Source: Gautieria morchelliformis (lineage: Eukaryota; Basidiomycota; Agaricomycetes; Gomphales; Gomphaceae). From it: a stretch of DNA of 64,000 nt. Where the stretch lies: positions 1 to 64,000 of the forward strand of contig WHVA01000416.1 of the NCBI GenBank assembly GCA_015179125.1, read 5' to 3'. The position numbers and the translations under genes were made by a program. This document shows positions 42,821 through 51,990 of this stretch, one piece after another (positions within the stretch are counted from its first letter, which is position 1; every line of letters begins with the position of its first letter). The notes under the pieces are model-generated. The model saw nothing but the letters and a program-made list of their open reading frames with translations, was not told the origin of the DNA and made no database searches.

Positions 42821-43870
42821 GCTCATAGCCCTCAGGTGCGTGCACCGTCCTGGGGAGTGCCGTGCGGTCGAGGTGCGCCATACGCGGGATGCAGTGGATG
42901 TGCATGCAGGTACCAACAGGCAGCGTACGGTGGAGGTGCACCATACCGACATGCGGCATGTGGTGAACGTGGACCGTACCGAGGGTGGGCCTATGGTGGA
43001 CGTGCACCATACTGACAAGGGGCCAACGGTGCAGGTCCACCGTACGGAGGGGCGGTGGATGGTGCAGGTGTACTGTACCACCTGGCGGCCTATGGTGCAG
43101 GTGTACCATACGGAGGGTCGCGGATGCCGCAGCTGCACTGTACGGAGGGGCAGTGGACGGCGCAGGTGCACCGTACCACCTGGCGAGGTACGGTGATGCT
43201 CCACCATATGGAGGGGCAGCTGATGGTGTAGATGCACTGTCCTCGGCTGCGCCCTACGGTGCTGGTGCGCCGTACCACCTGGCAGGGTATGGTGCAGGCG
43301 TACCATACTGAGGCACCACGGATGGTACAGCTGCACCATACACAGCGGCGGCCTATGGTGCAGGTGCACTGTCCTCGGCTGCGCCCTACGGTGCTGGTGC
43401 ACTGTACCATCTGGCAAGGTATGGTGCAGGCGTACCATACGGAGGGACCGCGGATGGTACAGCTGCACCGTACGCAGCGGCGGCCTACGGTGCAGGTGCA
43501 CTGTCCTCGGCTGCACCCTACGGTGCTGGTGCACCGTACCATCTGGCAGGGTATGGTGCAGGCGTACCATACGGAGGGACCGCGGATGGTACAGCTGCAC
43601 CGTATGCAGCGGCAGCCTACGGTGCAGGTGCACCATACCAGCGGGCAGCCTACGGTGCAGGCATACCATACGGAGGGGCCGCGGATGGTACAGCTGCACC
43701 GTACGCAGTGGCGGCCTATAGTGCAGGTCCACCGTACGGAGGGGCAGCGTACGGTGCAGGTCCACTGTACCACCTGGCAGGGTATGGTGCAGGCGTACCA
43801 TACACGGAGGGGTGGTGTATGCTGCAGGTGCACCGCAGGGAGAGGGCGGCGGTGGCGGGCCACAGTCCAC
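42820..43870 (+). repeat. In-frame Gly-Ala-Pro-Tyr codon repeat, 132-bp higher-order unit
   Basis: Tandem repeats built from ggtgcaggtgcaccgtac-like 15-48-bp words. The anchor gatggtacag recurs at 43321, 43453, 43585 and 43684, spacings of 132, 132 and 99, all multiples of three. In frame 1 of the + strand it reads YGAGAPYHLAGYGAGVPYGG and similar. That frame has one stop, TGA at 43309-43311, where sister units have GGA. The codon-multiple spacing suggests descent from a coding repeat (elastic, tyrosine-rich low-complexity protein). Two other frames are also open across the array only because the units contain no stops. Confidence 0.6.
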
Positions 43871-44430
43871 AGGCACCGTACTTGTAAGATGGTTTAGAGG
43901 GGACTTCGAAATATCTTAGCAGACGGGATGACCAGTCGTTACCAAGTATATGTTCGGGGTCAGTTCTCTGTATTATACATGTATCGTTTCGGTAGGCTAC
44001 TTATATGAGGAGACACGGGCCTAGGTGCCCGTGTCTTACCTTTTGGTATGCGTAAGTGGTTGGCCGTATTGGATCTCCGCTAGTAATTATGCCAGTTCCT
44101 TACACTCGCCCTCCCTGTTCGACGTAGTCGGACAAAAATGCTGAAGGAAAAAGGTACTTTTGAATCCCAGTAGCTTCGAAAAAAAGCTGGTAAAGTACAT
44201 TCTTGTGTCTGACATACTTATGTCGGTCGACGAAAAGAAACTTTGGAAGAAGAAAAAGGTAGGTGGCACATTGGTGCAGTTTCCATTTCGTCTAGTAATT
44301 CTCAATCTCAAAAGGCAGCTCAGTCAGGTTATTCGTCAAGCTGTCTGGGAACGTCTCAGACGTGTCCGCCGTTACATCCATATTGGAGTCTGTTTCGATC
44401 CCGGGTGCCATTGGCAACATGGCTGCAAAT
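43871..44430. other. No gene recognised
   Basis: Between the GAPY repeat and the next antisense frame. ggcctaggtgcccgtgtct near 44018 could form a short hairpin with acacgggcctaggtgcccgtgt. Nothing else supportable. Confidence 0.3.
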
Positions 44431-45525
44431 TTAGGATATGACGTTGGTAAGTGCTGAATAGGTACTGATGTGAGGCTGATGAGGCATACCCTTGCCTTTG
44501 CCTTTTCCAGGTTCGCTAGCGGTGTCCTCGAGGCGCTCCGTCATTTCATTCTGCAAGGCTTCCAAGGCCAAGCGCTGCGATTCGATGACTCTTGCTAGGT
44601 CGGAAAGGTGAGTTGAGACACGGGACGACGAACTGCTCTCGTCGTAGTCGCGGGCGGATTTGTGGTGGGAAGGGGGCACGTGGTTTTTATAAACGTGCGG
44701 TTTGTACCACCCCTTATTTCTGCCGCGCCATCCTCCCCGACCTCCTTGACCTCCTCTATAGGTCTTTGCACCGCCATGGTCATTTCCGCGATCAAAGTCG
44801 CGGATCTTTTGCATCAGGGCCATGTTATCATCCATCGACATCAGGCCCGAGGCAGGCGCGGGAATCGGCGCGTACGTTGGATACCCTGGGTAAGGGTTCC
44901 CAGTTGGGTAGGGCCCATGCGGGCCAGCGTAAGGATGGGATAAGTGAGCAGCTGGGAGCTGCACGTTGCGGTGAGTGTCCAAGATCTCGGCAGGAGGATG
45001 CTGAACACGAACTCTAGCTTCCTCAGCATTCCGCCGTTTTTTATGATTCGTTGCCCATTCCTCAAACCCATCGGGAGTGTCACCAGGGTGTGGGGCACCA
45101 TAGTTTGCGTTCTCGGTAAGTTTATAGAGGTATTGATAATAGACTCCCAACGTGAAGGCCTCTTCGGCAGAATGCATCTGTCTGGAGGGGGTGCGCGTTG
45201 GGGGGTTGGACTCGTGCTTGGTGAGTTTATATGCAATCCCCCGTGCATATCTATTATGTTTGCTTGTAGGTCCACTGAATCGGTCAGAGAGGCAACGAAT
45301 GTTTCAGGGACATCGGCCTGTATTCACACGTCCGAGGGTGGGTTTCCTGAACCACTCATCATGTGATCAATCTGATCAATACCGTTATTTTCCAGGTATG
45401 TGTCTAGTTCCGACAGATGTTTCATGGCACCATAAGGTAGAAGACACAAGGAACCAGCACCCCTTACATAAGCTACCAGCCGCCTCTTGACATTCTCAAT
45501 TCCACCCACCCACATCATATTTTGC
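44431..45525 (-). CDS. Uncharacterised Gly/Arg- and Asn-rich protein, partial gene model
   Basis: Reverse strand. The clearest exon is 45177-44431 (248 codons, MHSAEEAFTLGVYYQYLYKL...), probably preceded by a cccctccag acceptor at ~45187. It has a Tyr/Pro-rich middle (GPYPTGNPYPGYPTY), an RGG-like stretch (YRGGQGGRGGWRGRN) near residue 150, and a helical Ser-rich then Glu/Leu segment (IESQRLALEALQNEM). An upstream segment 45518-45324 (IENVKRRLVAYVRGAGSLC) also looks coding. RGG boxes bind RNA; a gag-like role is possible but unproven. No family recognised. Confidence 0.4.
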
Positions 45526-45529
45526 CATA

Positions 45530-46039
45530 TCTAAGTCCTAAGAGGTTTTCTAAACATATCTAGCTTGAACTTGTAGGAAAGGATTCAGCCAAATAATGCA
45601 TGATAGCTGAGTTATACTCCCTTGAAATACATGTCAAAAAAAAAAAAATTTTTACCAGATGCTTTATTTCATCCTTTGGAACCGTTTTGGACACTTTTAG
45701 TATTTTGCGAACTCAACATTTGGCACATCACGTGACATGATTTGTCAGCTTTCTCAGCGCTTGGACCTCGGTTCCGATGACGCATGACCATTCCGGGGGG
45801 TCCCATGACACATGACACAGAGCATTGGTCAGACATGGGCTGAGTGCCTTGCCCAATAACATAGTAGCAAGTCAAATCAAAAGTAGAGTAACTATAGACA
45901 AAACTTACCCAACTTCTATATATCAAAACTGATGGTCTGGCACACTTTTTGAAAAATCAATATCCAAGTCCTTCAATTTGGCACGTCACGTGATCTAAGC
46001 GCTCGCTTATGTCAGGGGCGCTGGTTCCTGGTGTCTTCT
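45530..46039. other. No gene; short inverted copy of neighbouring exon
   Basis: Mostly non-coding. 46003-46048 is an inverted, ~85% copy of 45427-45473 (ctggttcc-tgtgtcttctacctta). cacgtgac/cacgtgat occurs at ~45728 and ~45988. Confidence 0.4.
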
Positions 46040-46282
46040 ACCTTAGTGTAACCAAGTCCGGTCCCCAGACTGCCATTCCATCTCGAACCAAGCTGTTCGG
46101 CCCCACCCAAAGTGAGACAGGATTGCCTTTACAAGGAATTCAGCTGGTGCGTTGTCTAAGCTGGTTATCTGATCGATCAATCGGCTGGGAAAACAACAGT
46201 CGTCGTTTGCCAAGTGAACGCGCAGTAGGCTCACGTGGAATACAGGGTGTATTCCACGGCTGAGTAAGTCAGATGGTAGAGC
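46040..46282 (-). pseudogene. Gypsy D polyprotein, C-terminal end
   Basis: Reverse strand from 46282: ALPSDLLSRGIHPVFHVSLL, then a chromodomain-like end (AILSHFGWGRTAWFEMEWQSGDRTWL). It belongs to a different Gypsy from the one inserted next to it. Its N-terminal integrase half is at 53824-54290 on the other side, but about 200 residues between them are missing. Confidence 0.75.
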
Positions 46283-46843
46283 TGTTACGTTACGATCCGT
46301 CGTAAGGTTGACCGAGGTCGGGGACGAAACCCGAGTCAAGGTCCGAGGTTACGGGGCGAGGTTTGGATGGGGAAGTCGGAGAGGGACTTGGCTTCAGCTT
46401 ATGTGCTGCGCCGACCCTACGCACGAGTCCCAACTTCGGAGGTAAACGAATAAGAGGCGAGGTTCTAGCTTAAGAGGCGAGGCGTAGAAACTAGTTAGGG
46501 ATCGAAGGGACACGATAGTTGATTTTCAGACTAAGGAGTAGGAATGCATACAAGGGGGTTATATACGGACGAGGTGCAAGTCAGGGGCGAACAGATTAGT
46601 GGAGGTCAGGGCGGGGTCAGGAGACCGAGGTCAGGGCGAGGTAATATACGAATGATGCGTGATGGAGCGGAATCAGTAACTAAGGGGATACGGGCATGGG
46701 ATCAAGGTCGGATATGAGTTCAAGCTCGGGATCGGGCTCGGGCACGGACAAGTATCATATGTACTCGGGCATGAATATCACAAGGCTCGGGCTCGGAAGA
46801 AGGTTCTACCGGTAAGTAGCCGGCCAAAGGCCGGGTCCTTACA
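46283..46843 (-). repeat. Gypsy copy 2, 3' LTR
   Basis: 561 bp, TGTTACGTTACG...TCCTTACA on the + strand. The adjoining polypurine tract is gaggggggaa on the reverse strand at ~46847-46856. Confidence 0.92.
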
Positions 46844-47015
46844 GTATTCCCCCCTCATGGCCGAGACCCTCGAGGCCGTAATGTGAACAGGGTTCGCCTA
46901 TCCTTGAATCTAGATCTCGGTCCGATGTTAAGTAGCCGGAAAGGCGAAGCTTAAATCGTAGCCGAGGTTGGATAAAAGGGTGGGTAGGAGGCAGCGAACC
47001 CCATTGCCAACGAAT

Positions 47016-48175
47016 ATGGTGCGCCCTCAAGCCCTCTTCAACTCAGCCGTCGACGAGGACAGCACAAACAACGTGTTCGACCAGACATTGCTGTCTGCGG
47101 CGAACGGAGCCTCGGGCGAGGTTGTGCCCGAGGATCGACCCGAGGTTGGCACATTGCCAATTGATGAGACGGGGGCCATTGACATGCGGCAGCCGTGGCA
47201 GGAAGGGCCGAATGGAAAAAAGGTGAGTACCGTTGTTGGCTGGTCATGGACGCTGCTGATTTGTACAGTATAAGCGCATGTTGTTTTCATACCACCCGAC
47301 TGACTTGTCCCTATACGGGTACAAGCTCGCCGACGGGGGACCCCGCGAGTGGCAGCTCGCGACCAAGGCCGAGGCGAGGTGCGCGCGCTGCGAAGAGCGC
47401 GACTATACGTGCCTTCGGGCCGTTAGTCTCGACTTCGGCCTCGCCGACCAGGGTGCTTGCGTGTGGTGCAGGACCCGTTCCTTGGGCTGTAGCATCGCCC
47501 AAGGTCGCCACAGCAAGGCGACCCCAGGGAAAGGTCAGGTGGGTGTAGCGAGCAAGAAGCGAGCGAGGAGCGAGGAGGCCGAGGGTGAACCGAGGCCGAG
47601 GGTGAACCGAGGCCGAGGGTGAACCGAGGCCGAGGAAAGGGGCCAAGGTTCGAGACGAGGTGGATGATGATGACAACGACTCGAGCGATTGGGTCGAGCG
47701 TAACCTTGAGACGAGGGTGGAGAGGATGGAAGCGAGGCTGAGCGAGGGGAAAGGAAAGGAAACAGAAGGGGCGAGGCAGAATGAGGGAAAGGAAACCGAG
47801 GTGGAGGAAACCGAGGTGGAAGGTCGGAGGGCGAAGAAGGACAAGAGGACGAAAAGATCGGAGCGGAGTGCGGAGATGAGGGAGTTGATAGCGGCGGTGA
47901 GGGATGTGGGACAGAAGGTTGGCGAGGTTGGGGAGAGGGTGTGCGAGTTGCTAGGGGAGTTTAGGGCTGCGAATGACAGGATGAACAGGGCGGATGTGGA
48001 GTTCATGAGGATAAGGAGGAGGCGGAATTATTTAAAGCGGATGCAGGGGGCGAGAGACTTGGCGGATTATGGGGGACATGGGGGTCTGGTGGAGCGAAGT
48101 AGTAGCAGTAATGAGGAGGAGTCAGGCGAGGGGAGCGAGGAGAGCGAGGGAGAGGATATGAGGATGGTGGAATAA
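47016..48175 (+). pseudogene. Antisense accessory gene of Gypsy copy 2: spliced Zn-cluster-like protein
   Basis: Exon 1 is 47016-47222 (69 codons), then an intron 47223-47268 (46 nt; gtgagt, gctgat, tacag), then exon 2 from YKRMLFSYHP. Six cysteines follow at residues 107, 110, 117, 133, 136 and 143 (CARCEERDYTC, CVWCRTRSLGC), spacing CX2CX6CX15CX2CX6C, close to the fungal Zn2Cys6 DNA-binding cluster but with a longer middle. Next come a basic NLS-like KKRARSEE, an acidic patch, a long Lys/Glu coiled coil (EMRELIAAVRDVGQKVGEV), RIRRRRNYLKRMQ and a Ser/Glu tail. Three tandem 17-bp units near 47577-47630 (one in copy 1) shift the frame between the cluster and the coiled coil. It could be a regulator, or a targeting or anti-silencing factor; its function is unknown. 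Confidence 0.72.
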
Positions 48176-48278
48176 CTAGTAAATGGAATAATAGACTTTT
48201 CTTGGATTTTATCGATTTTGTTTTGAAGGGTTTTTGTCATCTAACTACCGGGGTCATGGGGATTAACAGGGAAAACGA

Positions 48279-49535
48279 TCATAGAGTAGTCAAGGGGCCC
48301 GGCTTGCCCGGGTAAGATTCGTGGAAATCAGTGACCAGCTCCGAGGCATGATCAAGCTTGGAAGCGAGGATCCACGAGGTTTCTTCGTCGGTACCTTCGT
48401 AACCAGTCCACCTAACAAGGTAGAGTAATTTGCAGCTCTTGCGTCTATTATCGATCTTCGAGTCGAGGATTTCGGAAACCTCGAACTCGGGTTCGCCGTC
48501 GATAACGACTGGGGGCGGAGGCGGCTGAACTCGGTTTGGTATGGTGTTGGGCGAGGCTGGTTCGAGCATAGATACGTGGAAGACCGGATGGACTGAATGC
48601 ATGTGTTCTGGAAGTCGAAGGGTGAAGGAGTGAGTACCCGCTCGGGAAATGATTTCAAAAGGACCCAAGAACTTCTCGGCGAGCTTCTTGGTAGGCCGAG
48701 TTGTTCGAAAGTACTGTGCCTTCACAAAGGCGAGGGATCCTACTTGGAAATCAGGAGCGGGCTTGCGACGAACATCGGCCGAGGCTTGGTAAGTTTTCTG
48801 AGCCTCGAGGATGGCGTGGCGAAGTTCTTGGTGAAGCTCGTCCAGGTCAACCACGAAGTCTCGGGCTCGTGCCGAGGCGAGGTCGCGCTCGGGGTGAACT
48901 GCGAGGTTCGGATGGTAGCCTTTATTGGCAAAGAATGGGGAGACGCCGGTGGTTGCGCTAGGCGCGTTGTTGTAGGCGAACTCGGCTAGGGGAAGGAGCG
49001 AAGCCCAATTGGACTGCTGATAGTTGCAATAGATCCTGAGGTACTGTTCCAAAGTTTGGTTAGCACGCTCGGTCTGACCGTCACCCTCGGGATGATATCC
49101 CGAGGTGAAATGCAACCGCATGTCCAAAGCTTTCCCTAGGGAACGCCAGAAGTGCGAAACAAACTCGGAACCCCTGTCCGAGGTGACGTGCGAGGGGACT
49201 CCATGCTTTGAAAAGACATGAAGAACGAAGAGGTGAGCGAGCTCTTGCGAGGTTATCTTGTCTGTGGTTGGAATGAAGATAACCTGCTTAGTGAAGCGGT
49301 CAACAATCACTAGGATGGAGGTGAACTCGGATGAAGGGGGGAGTTGCTCAATGAAATCCATAGATATGGAATTCCAAGGTTTCTCGGGAACAGGAAGTTG
49401 TTTGAGGAGACCATAGGGTTTGTGACGTTGCGGCTTGCTTCGCATACAAGTGGTACACGTCTTGCAATACTCCTTGACAAAGGATCTAATCCCTGGCCAA
49501 GTATAGTCTCGTCGGATCAGCTCCAAGGTTTGTTG
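48279..49535 (-). CDS. Gypsy copy 2 integrase with chromodomain
   Basis: Open for 415 codons. It starts within the zinc region (LELIRRDYTWPGI, CKTCTTC). The core has SMDFIEQLP, TSDRGSEFV and PEGDGQTERANQTLEQ for the D, D, E residues. The C-terminal domain is VHPVFHVSMLEPASP, and the chromodomain is EFEVSEILDSKID, LYLVRWTGYEGTDEETSW. It ends PGKPGPLTTL at 48279. It joins the upstream pol frame through a single-base loss near 49530 (ggtttgtt versus ggtcttgtt in copy 1), so in this copy it is cut off from RT. Confidence 0.9.
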   Translation of the reverse strand, partial: QQTLELIRRDYTWPGIRSFVKEYCKTCTTCMRSKPQRHKPYGLLKQLPVPEKPWNSISMDFIEQLPPSSEFTSILVIVDRFTKQVIFIPTTDKITSQELAHLFVLHVFSKHGVPSHVTSDRGSEFVSHFWRSLGKALDMRLHFTSGYHPEGDGQTERANQTLEQYLRIYCNYQQSNWASLLPLAEFAYNNAPSATTGVSPFFANKGYHPNLAVHPERDLASARARDFVVDLDELHQELRHAILEAQKTYQASADVRRKPAPDFQVGSLAFVKAQYFRTTRPTKKLAEKFLGPFEIISRAGTHSFTLRLPEHMHSVHPVFHVSMLEPASPNTIPNRVQPPPPPVVIDGEPEFEVSEILDSKIDNRRKSCKLLYLVRWTGYEGTDEETSWILASKLDHASELVTDFHESYPGKPGPLTTL

Positions 49536-51391
49536 ACCCCGAAGTGTCCCGAGAGAATGTGATCGTGCTTGTATTGCAGGATGCGAAGTCGAAGGTCTTG
49601 GGCTGCTGGAACATAGGTTCGGTTGTCAAGTTTGAGAAATCCCTCGGGGTCTGTGGTCCACCTCGGGTCATTAACCAAGCCGAGGTGCGACTTGGCTATG
49701 GGGTCCGAGGGGAGGTTTGCCAGTATGTCAGCTCGGATCTGCTCGGTATCAAGCAGTGAAGCGGCTCGGAGTACGACGGGAGCGAGGTTAGTAGCTCTAA
49801 GGGACGATGCCAGCTGGTGCTGAGTAAACACTGGCCGTAGGTTCTGCGGGTTTATGGTGGCATAGTCGCTATTCCCCTCTTTAAGGTAGACGTCCCATCG
49901 TCTAGTGAGAGAGTCAGGCTTCGTTCCGAGGCGACCTGGTCGGAAGCGTATGACGAGGTTGAACTGGGAAAGGTATTCCGACCACCGAGCTTGTCGACGG
50001 GTCAAGAGCTTCGTAGTTGAAAAGTATTCGAGGTTCTTGTGATCGGTGATAACGTCAACTGGTTCGCCTGAGCCCTCTAGGTAGTGTCGCCAGCGTTGAA
50101 AGGCTTCAAAAATGGCGAGGAGCTCCTTGTCGTGAACATCGTAGTTGAGCTCGGTAGAGGTGAATGTGCGGGAGTGGAAAGCGACGGGATGAAGTTCGCC
50201 TTCCGAGGTTCGTAGTGATAAGATTGCCGCTAAGGCATAATCTGATGCATCAGTCTCTACGATCAGTGGAAGGTCAGGAATCCAGTGAGTAAGGATAGGA
50301 GCGGTAGTGAACGCCCTCTTCAACAGGTTGAAAGCCCGTCGACAATCCTCGGAAAAATTCCAAGGGGTACCCTTGCGGGTAAGTCGGGTGAGAGGAATGG
50401 TGATGTCGGAGTAGTTGTGAATGAAACGTCGGTAGAAGTTGGCGAAGCCGAGGAAGGATTGGATGTCGCGAACTTTGCGAGGTTCAGGCCAGTCTTGAAT
50501 GACCTTTACCTTGTCATCCGCCATAGTGAGGCCCTCGGGAGAGAGTATGTAGCCGAGGAATTCAACCGAGTCGCGATGGAACTCGCATTTGTCTTCTTTG
50601 GCGAAGAGGTTGTTGAGTCGTAGTCGTCGCAAGACTTCCTTGACATGTTCAACATGTTTGGAGGGGTCACTGGAGTAGATTAGAATGTCATCCAAGTATA
50701 CCACCACACAAACGTCCAAAAGGTCGGCGAACACCTCGTTCATGAATCTCTGGAAGGCAGCAGGGCCATTAGTGAGACCAAATGGCATAACCAACCATTC
50801 AAAAGACCCATAGCGAGTCCTGAAGGCGGTTTTCCATTCGTCACCCTCGGCCACCCGTACGAGGTGGTAAGCGTGACGAAGGTCAATTTTCGTATAGATG
50901 CGAGCATTCTTTGGAGCATCAAGTAAGTCAGCAATCAATGGCAATGGATACCGATCTTTTTTTGAGATTTTGTTCAAACCTCGGAAGTCGACACACAACC
51001 GAAGTGAGCCATCTTTTTTGCGAACGAACAATACCGGTGCACCATGAGGCGAGCGTGAAGGTCGGATGAAACCGATGTTTAAATGCTCGTCGATGAACTC
51101 GCGAAGTGCTTTGAGTTCGGAAGCTGAGAGAGAGTAGATGGGACCGATAGGTGGCGAGGTCCCTTCTTCGAGGTTGATTTTGATATCGTGAGGTCGGTGG
51201 GGAGCTAGAGTGTCAGCGCGTGCTTTGCTGAACACATCTGCAAATTCGTGATATACTTCGGGAACATGTTTCTTAACGTTCTCAGGAAGCTCGGAAGAGC
51301 TTCCTCCCGATGTTGCCCCTCTGGCGAGGAGCTCAGGCGAAGCCAAATTGAGCTGAAACACTTCGGACCCTTCCAATCTAGATGCGCGCAT
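49517..51391 (-). CDS. Gypsy copy 2 reverse transcriptase-RNase H
   Basis: 624 open codons. RT motifs: [24 protein letters not shown] (motif A Asp), [17 protein letters not shown] and [13 protein letters not shown] near 50690. RNase [36 protein letters not shown] and [11 protein letters not shown]. The first half of the integrase zinc region (HDHILSGHFG) follows before the frameshift. The frame is open upstream of the Met at 51391 into the protease overlap. Confidence 0.92.
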   Translation of the reverse strand: MRASRLEGSEVFQLNLASPELLARGATSGGSSSELPENVKKHVPEVYHEFADVFSKARADTLAPHRPHDIKINLEEGTSPPIGPIYSLSASELKALREFIDEHLNIGFIRPSRSPHGAPVLFVRKKDGSLRLCVDFRGLNKISKKDRYPLPLIADLLDAPKNARIYTKIDLRHAYHLVRVAEGDEWKTAFRTRYGSFEWLVMPFGLTNGPAAFQRFMNEVFADLLDVCVVVYLDDILIYSSDPSKHVEHVKEVLRRLRLNNLFAKEDKCEFHRDSVEFLGYILSPEGLTMADDKVKVIQDWPEPRKVRDIQSFLGFANFYRRFIHNYSDITIPLTRLTRKGTPWNFSEDCRRAFNLLKRAFTTAPILTHWIPDLPLIVETDASDYALAAILSLRTSEGELHPVAFHSRTFTSTELNYDVHDKELLAIFEAFQRWRHYLEGSGEPVDVITDHKNLEYFSTTKLLTRRQARWSEYLSQFNLVIRFRPGRLGTKPDSLTRRWDVYLKEGNSDYATINPQNLRPVFTQHQLASSLRATNLAPVVLRAASLLDTEQIRADILANLPSDPIAKSHLGLVNDPRWTTDPEGFLKLDNRTYVPAAQDLRLRILQYKHDHILSGHFGVNKPWS

Positions 51392-51408
51392 GAAAGCGGG
51401 TGCATTGA

Positions 51409-51990
51409 TTAGGGAAACGAGGGTGCTTGCAACTTCGGAAGCGAGGTCGGAGGCGGGGGCGAAGATGCCGTAGGCGAGGTCGAAGTCGTAGCCGAAGCTG
51501 AGCGGGCTGACGTCGCCGGGGTCGCTGGAGTCGTTGTTAGGTCGATGGTCTTGAAAGTAATACTGCCCAATACCCAGTCAATCGACGGATTGTAGCGGGT
51601 GAGCCAGTTGTGGCCAAGTACCATCGAGCAACTTGAGTCGAGCGAGGTTACGTAGAAGGTAACCCATTGTTGTTCGCCGGTCGGAAAGCAAATGCAGAGG
51701 TCTAGAGCTTGGGTAATGGTAGTGTTAGTACTACCGTCAAATAGTTTCAAGGGTATAGGAGAGACAGGATAAGCAGGCATGGAGTACTTCTGGACAAATC
51801 TGGATTCAATAAAACAGTCTGAGGACCCGCAGTCAACTAATGCAACAAAAGCGACGTTGGGCAGCGAAGGCGAGGTTAGATCTACATTAAGGGAATCTTT
51901 GGACAATGAATGAGAAGCGGCGCTGAGTCTGAGCACACGGGTGAGGTTACCGCAATCCTCGGATCGTGTGGTTCCGAGGTTGCTACCTAT
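51409..51990 (-). CDS. Gypsy copy 2 protease
   Basis: Retropepsin with active site ALVDCGSSDCF and GHNWLTRYNPSIDW, followed by a Thr/Ser/Pro-rich tail, ending TAA at 51409. It is in the -1 frame relative to gag and overlaps its end, and has no ATG of its own in a good position, which suggests translation by frameshifting. The following pol is again in another frame. Confidence 0.8.
   Translation of the reverse strand: MGSNLGTTRSEDCGNLTRVLRLSAASHSLSKDSLNVDLTSPSLPNVAFVALVDCGSSDCFIESRFVQKYSMPAYPVSPIPLKLFDGSTNTTITQALDLCICFPTGEQQWVTFYVTSLDSSCSMVLGHNWLTRYNPSIDWVLGSITFKTIDLTTTPATPATSARSASATTSTSPTASSPPPPTSLPKLQAPSFP

Noticed and set aside
42674..43876. 400-codon reverse-strand frame (HRRLPLHTVQLYHP repeats)
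   Set aside because: It is open only because the 132-bp repeat contains no stops; the + strand frames are open too, and the composition (His/Arg/Thr/Leu) is not protein-like.
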